A DNA stretch of 13,884 nucleotides, taken from the NCBI GenBank assembly GCA_035690425.1, contig DASSKO010000117.1:1-13884 (forward strand), written 5' to 3'. Positions 13,584-13,884 of the stretch are shown here, one piece after another. Every line of letters starts with the position of its first letter. Within the stretch, counting starts at the first letter, position 1. The notes below the pieces were generated by a model. That model saw nothing but the letters and a program-made list of their open reading frames with translations. It had not been told where the DNA came from and made no database searches. This stretch comes from DASSKO01 sp035690425 (GTDB lineage Bacteria; Actinomycetota; Actinomycetes; Propionibacteriales; Nocardioidaceae). Both the position numbers and the translations under genes were made by a program.

Positions 13584-13884
13584 TCAGCGCCCCCGGGCGA
13601 ACAACGTGCGCGCCTCGCCCGCCGTGACGACCGACCCGGTGACGAGCACGCCACCCGAGCCCACGGCCTCGACCAGCGTGCCGCCCTCCTCGGCCAGACC
13701 CACCGCACGGTCGAGTGCGTCGTCGAGTCGTGCCACGACCTCGACCCGGTCGGGTCCGAAGATGCCTCGGGCCAGCTCGGCCAGCGACTCGGCCGGCATC
13801 GCCCGGTCGGTGGAGTTCTGCGTGCACACCACCGACGCGAGCACGGGTTCGAACGCCTCCAGCACTCCCTCGACGTCCTTGTCC
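13584..13884 (-). CDS. folC: Folylpolyglutamate/dihydrofolate synthase, C-terminal fragment
   Basis: Only the last 99 or so codons are visible; the 5' part lies beyond the right edge of the window. FolC adds glutamate to dihydropteroate and to folates in the cytoplasm (folate biosynthesis). The fragment begins DKDVEGVLEAFEPV and continues with TQNSTDRAMPAESLAELA and a final GGVLVTGSVVTAGEARTLF, which matches the C-terminal domain of FolC (Mur-ligase-like fold). The ATP-binding and central domains are not in view. It is followed two bases later by the DUF4233 gene. The frame continues to the edge, so it is cut by the window and shows no sign of being a broken gene. Confidence 0.9.
   Translation of the reverse strand, partial: DKDVEGVLEAFEPVLASVVCTQNSTDRAMPAESLAELARGIFGPDRVEVVARLDDALDRAVGLAEEGGTLVEAVGSGGVLVTGSVVTAGEARTLFARGR

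Noticed and set aside
11510..13708. Open frame of 732 codons on the minus strand opposite the fusion gene.
   Set aside because: It is antisense to a gene with clear domains, crosses into the DUF4233 and folC region, is rich in Arg/Gly/Ala/Pro with no recognisable motif, and is expected as a shadow in GC-rich DNA.

Overview
The window is GC-rich DNA from an actinomycete. Nearly all of it is coding, several starts are GTG, and neighbouring genes overlap by a few bases. A complete mreB-mreC-mreD-mrdA-rodA cluster together with ndk, a DUF4233 membrane-protein gene and folC is the core layout known from Streptomyces and Nocardioides-like actinobacteria. Mycobacteria and corynebacteria lack mreB. 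A Propionibacteriales/Nocardioidaceae-type host is my best guess, but this is inferred from gene content only.

Left half (about 1-5,890, all minus strand): the elongasome operon, transcribed right to left as mreB, mreC, mreD, mrdA (PBP2), rodA. Junctions are tight: 6 bp, an ATGA overlap, 10 bp and another ATGA overlap. It is probably one transcript with translational coupling. MreB filaments, MreC/MreD, the RodA glycosyltransferase and the PBP2 transpeptidase act together in lateral-wall or spore-wall peptidoglycan synthesis. An AT-richer stretch just upstream of mreB is the best promoter candidate.

Middle (6,025-7,046, minus strand): ndk (nucleoside diphosphate kinase), with a MOSC-domain gene coupled to its 3' end through TGATG.

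Accessory block (7,091-13,237): a 903-residue ATPase-LuxR (LAL-type) regulator on the minus strand. Divergent from it are two plus-strand genes: a SAM-dependent methyltransferase with an N-terminal winged-helix-like region, and a 723-residue protein that joins an alpha/beta-hydrolase to a GT-B glycosyltransferase. The divergent spacer holds a 15-bp direct tandem repeat placed just upstream of a likely leaderless promoter of the regulator. The three genes look like a small regulated tailoring, detoxification or lipid-modification module sitting inside an otherwise core locus. Its substrate cannot be read from the sequence. This is the most interesting part of the window.

Right edge (13,234-13,884, minus strand): a small DUF4233 membrane protein and the C-terminal end of folC, cut by the window edge. 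The fusion gene and the DUF4233 gene converge and share a CTAG that supplies both stop codons.

No rRNA, tRNA, CRISPR array, transposase or integrase was seen. No stretch over 300 bases lacks a gene; the longest gaps are 138 bp (5,887-6,024) and 135 bp (9,803-9,937).
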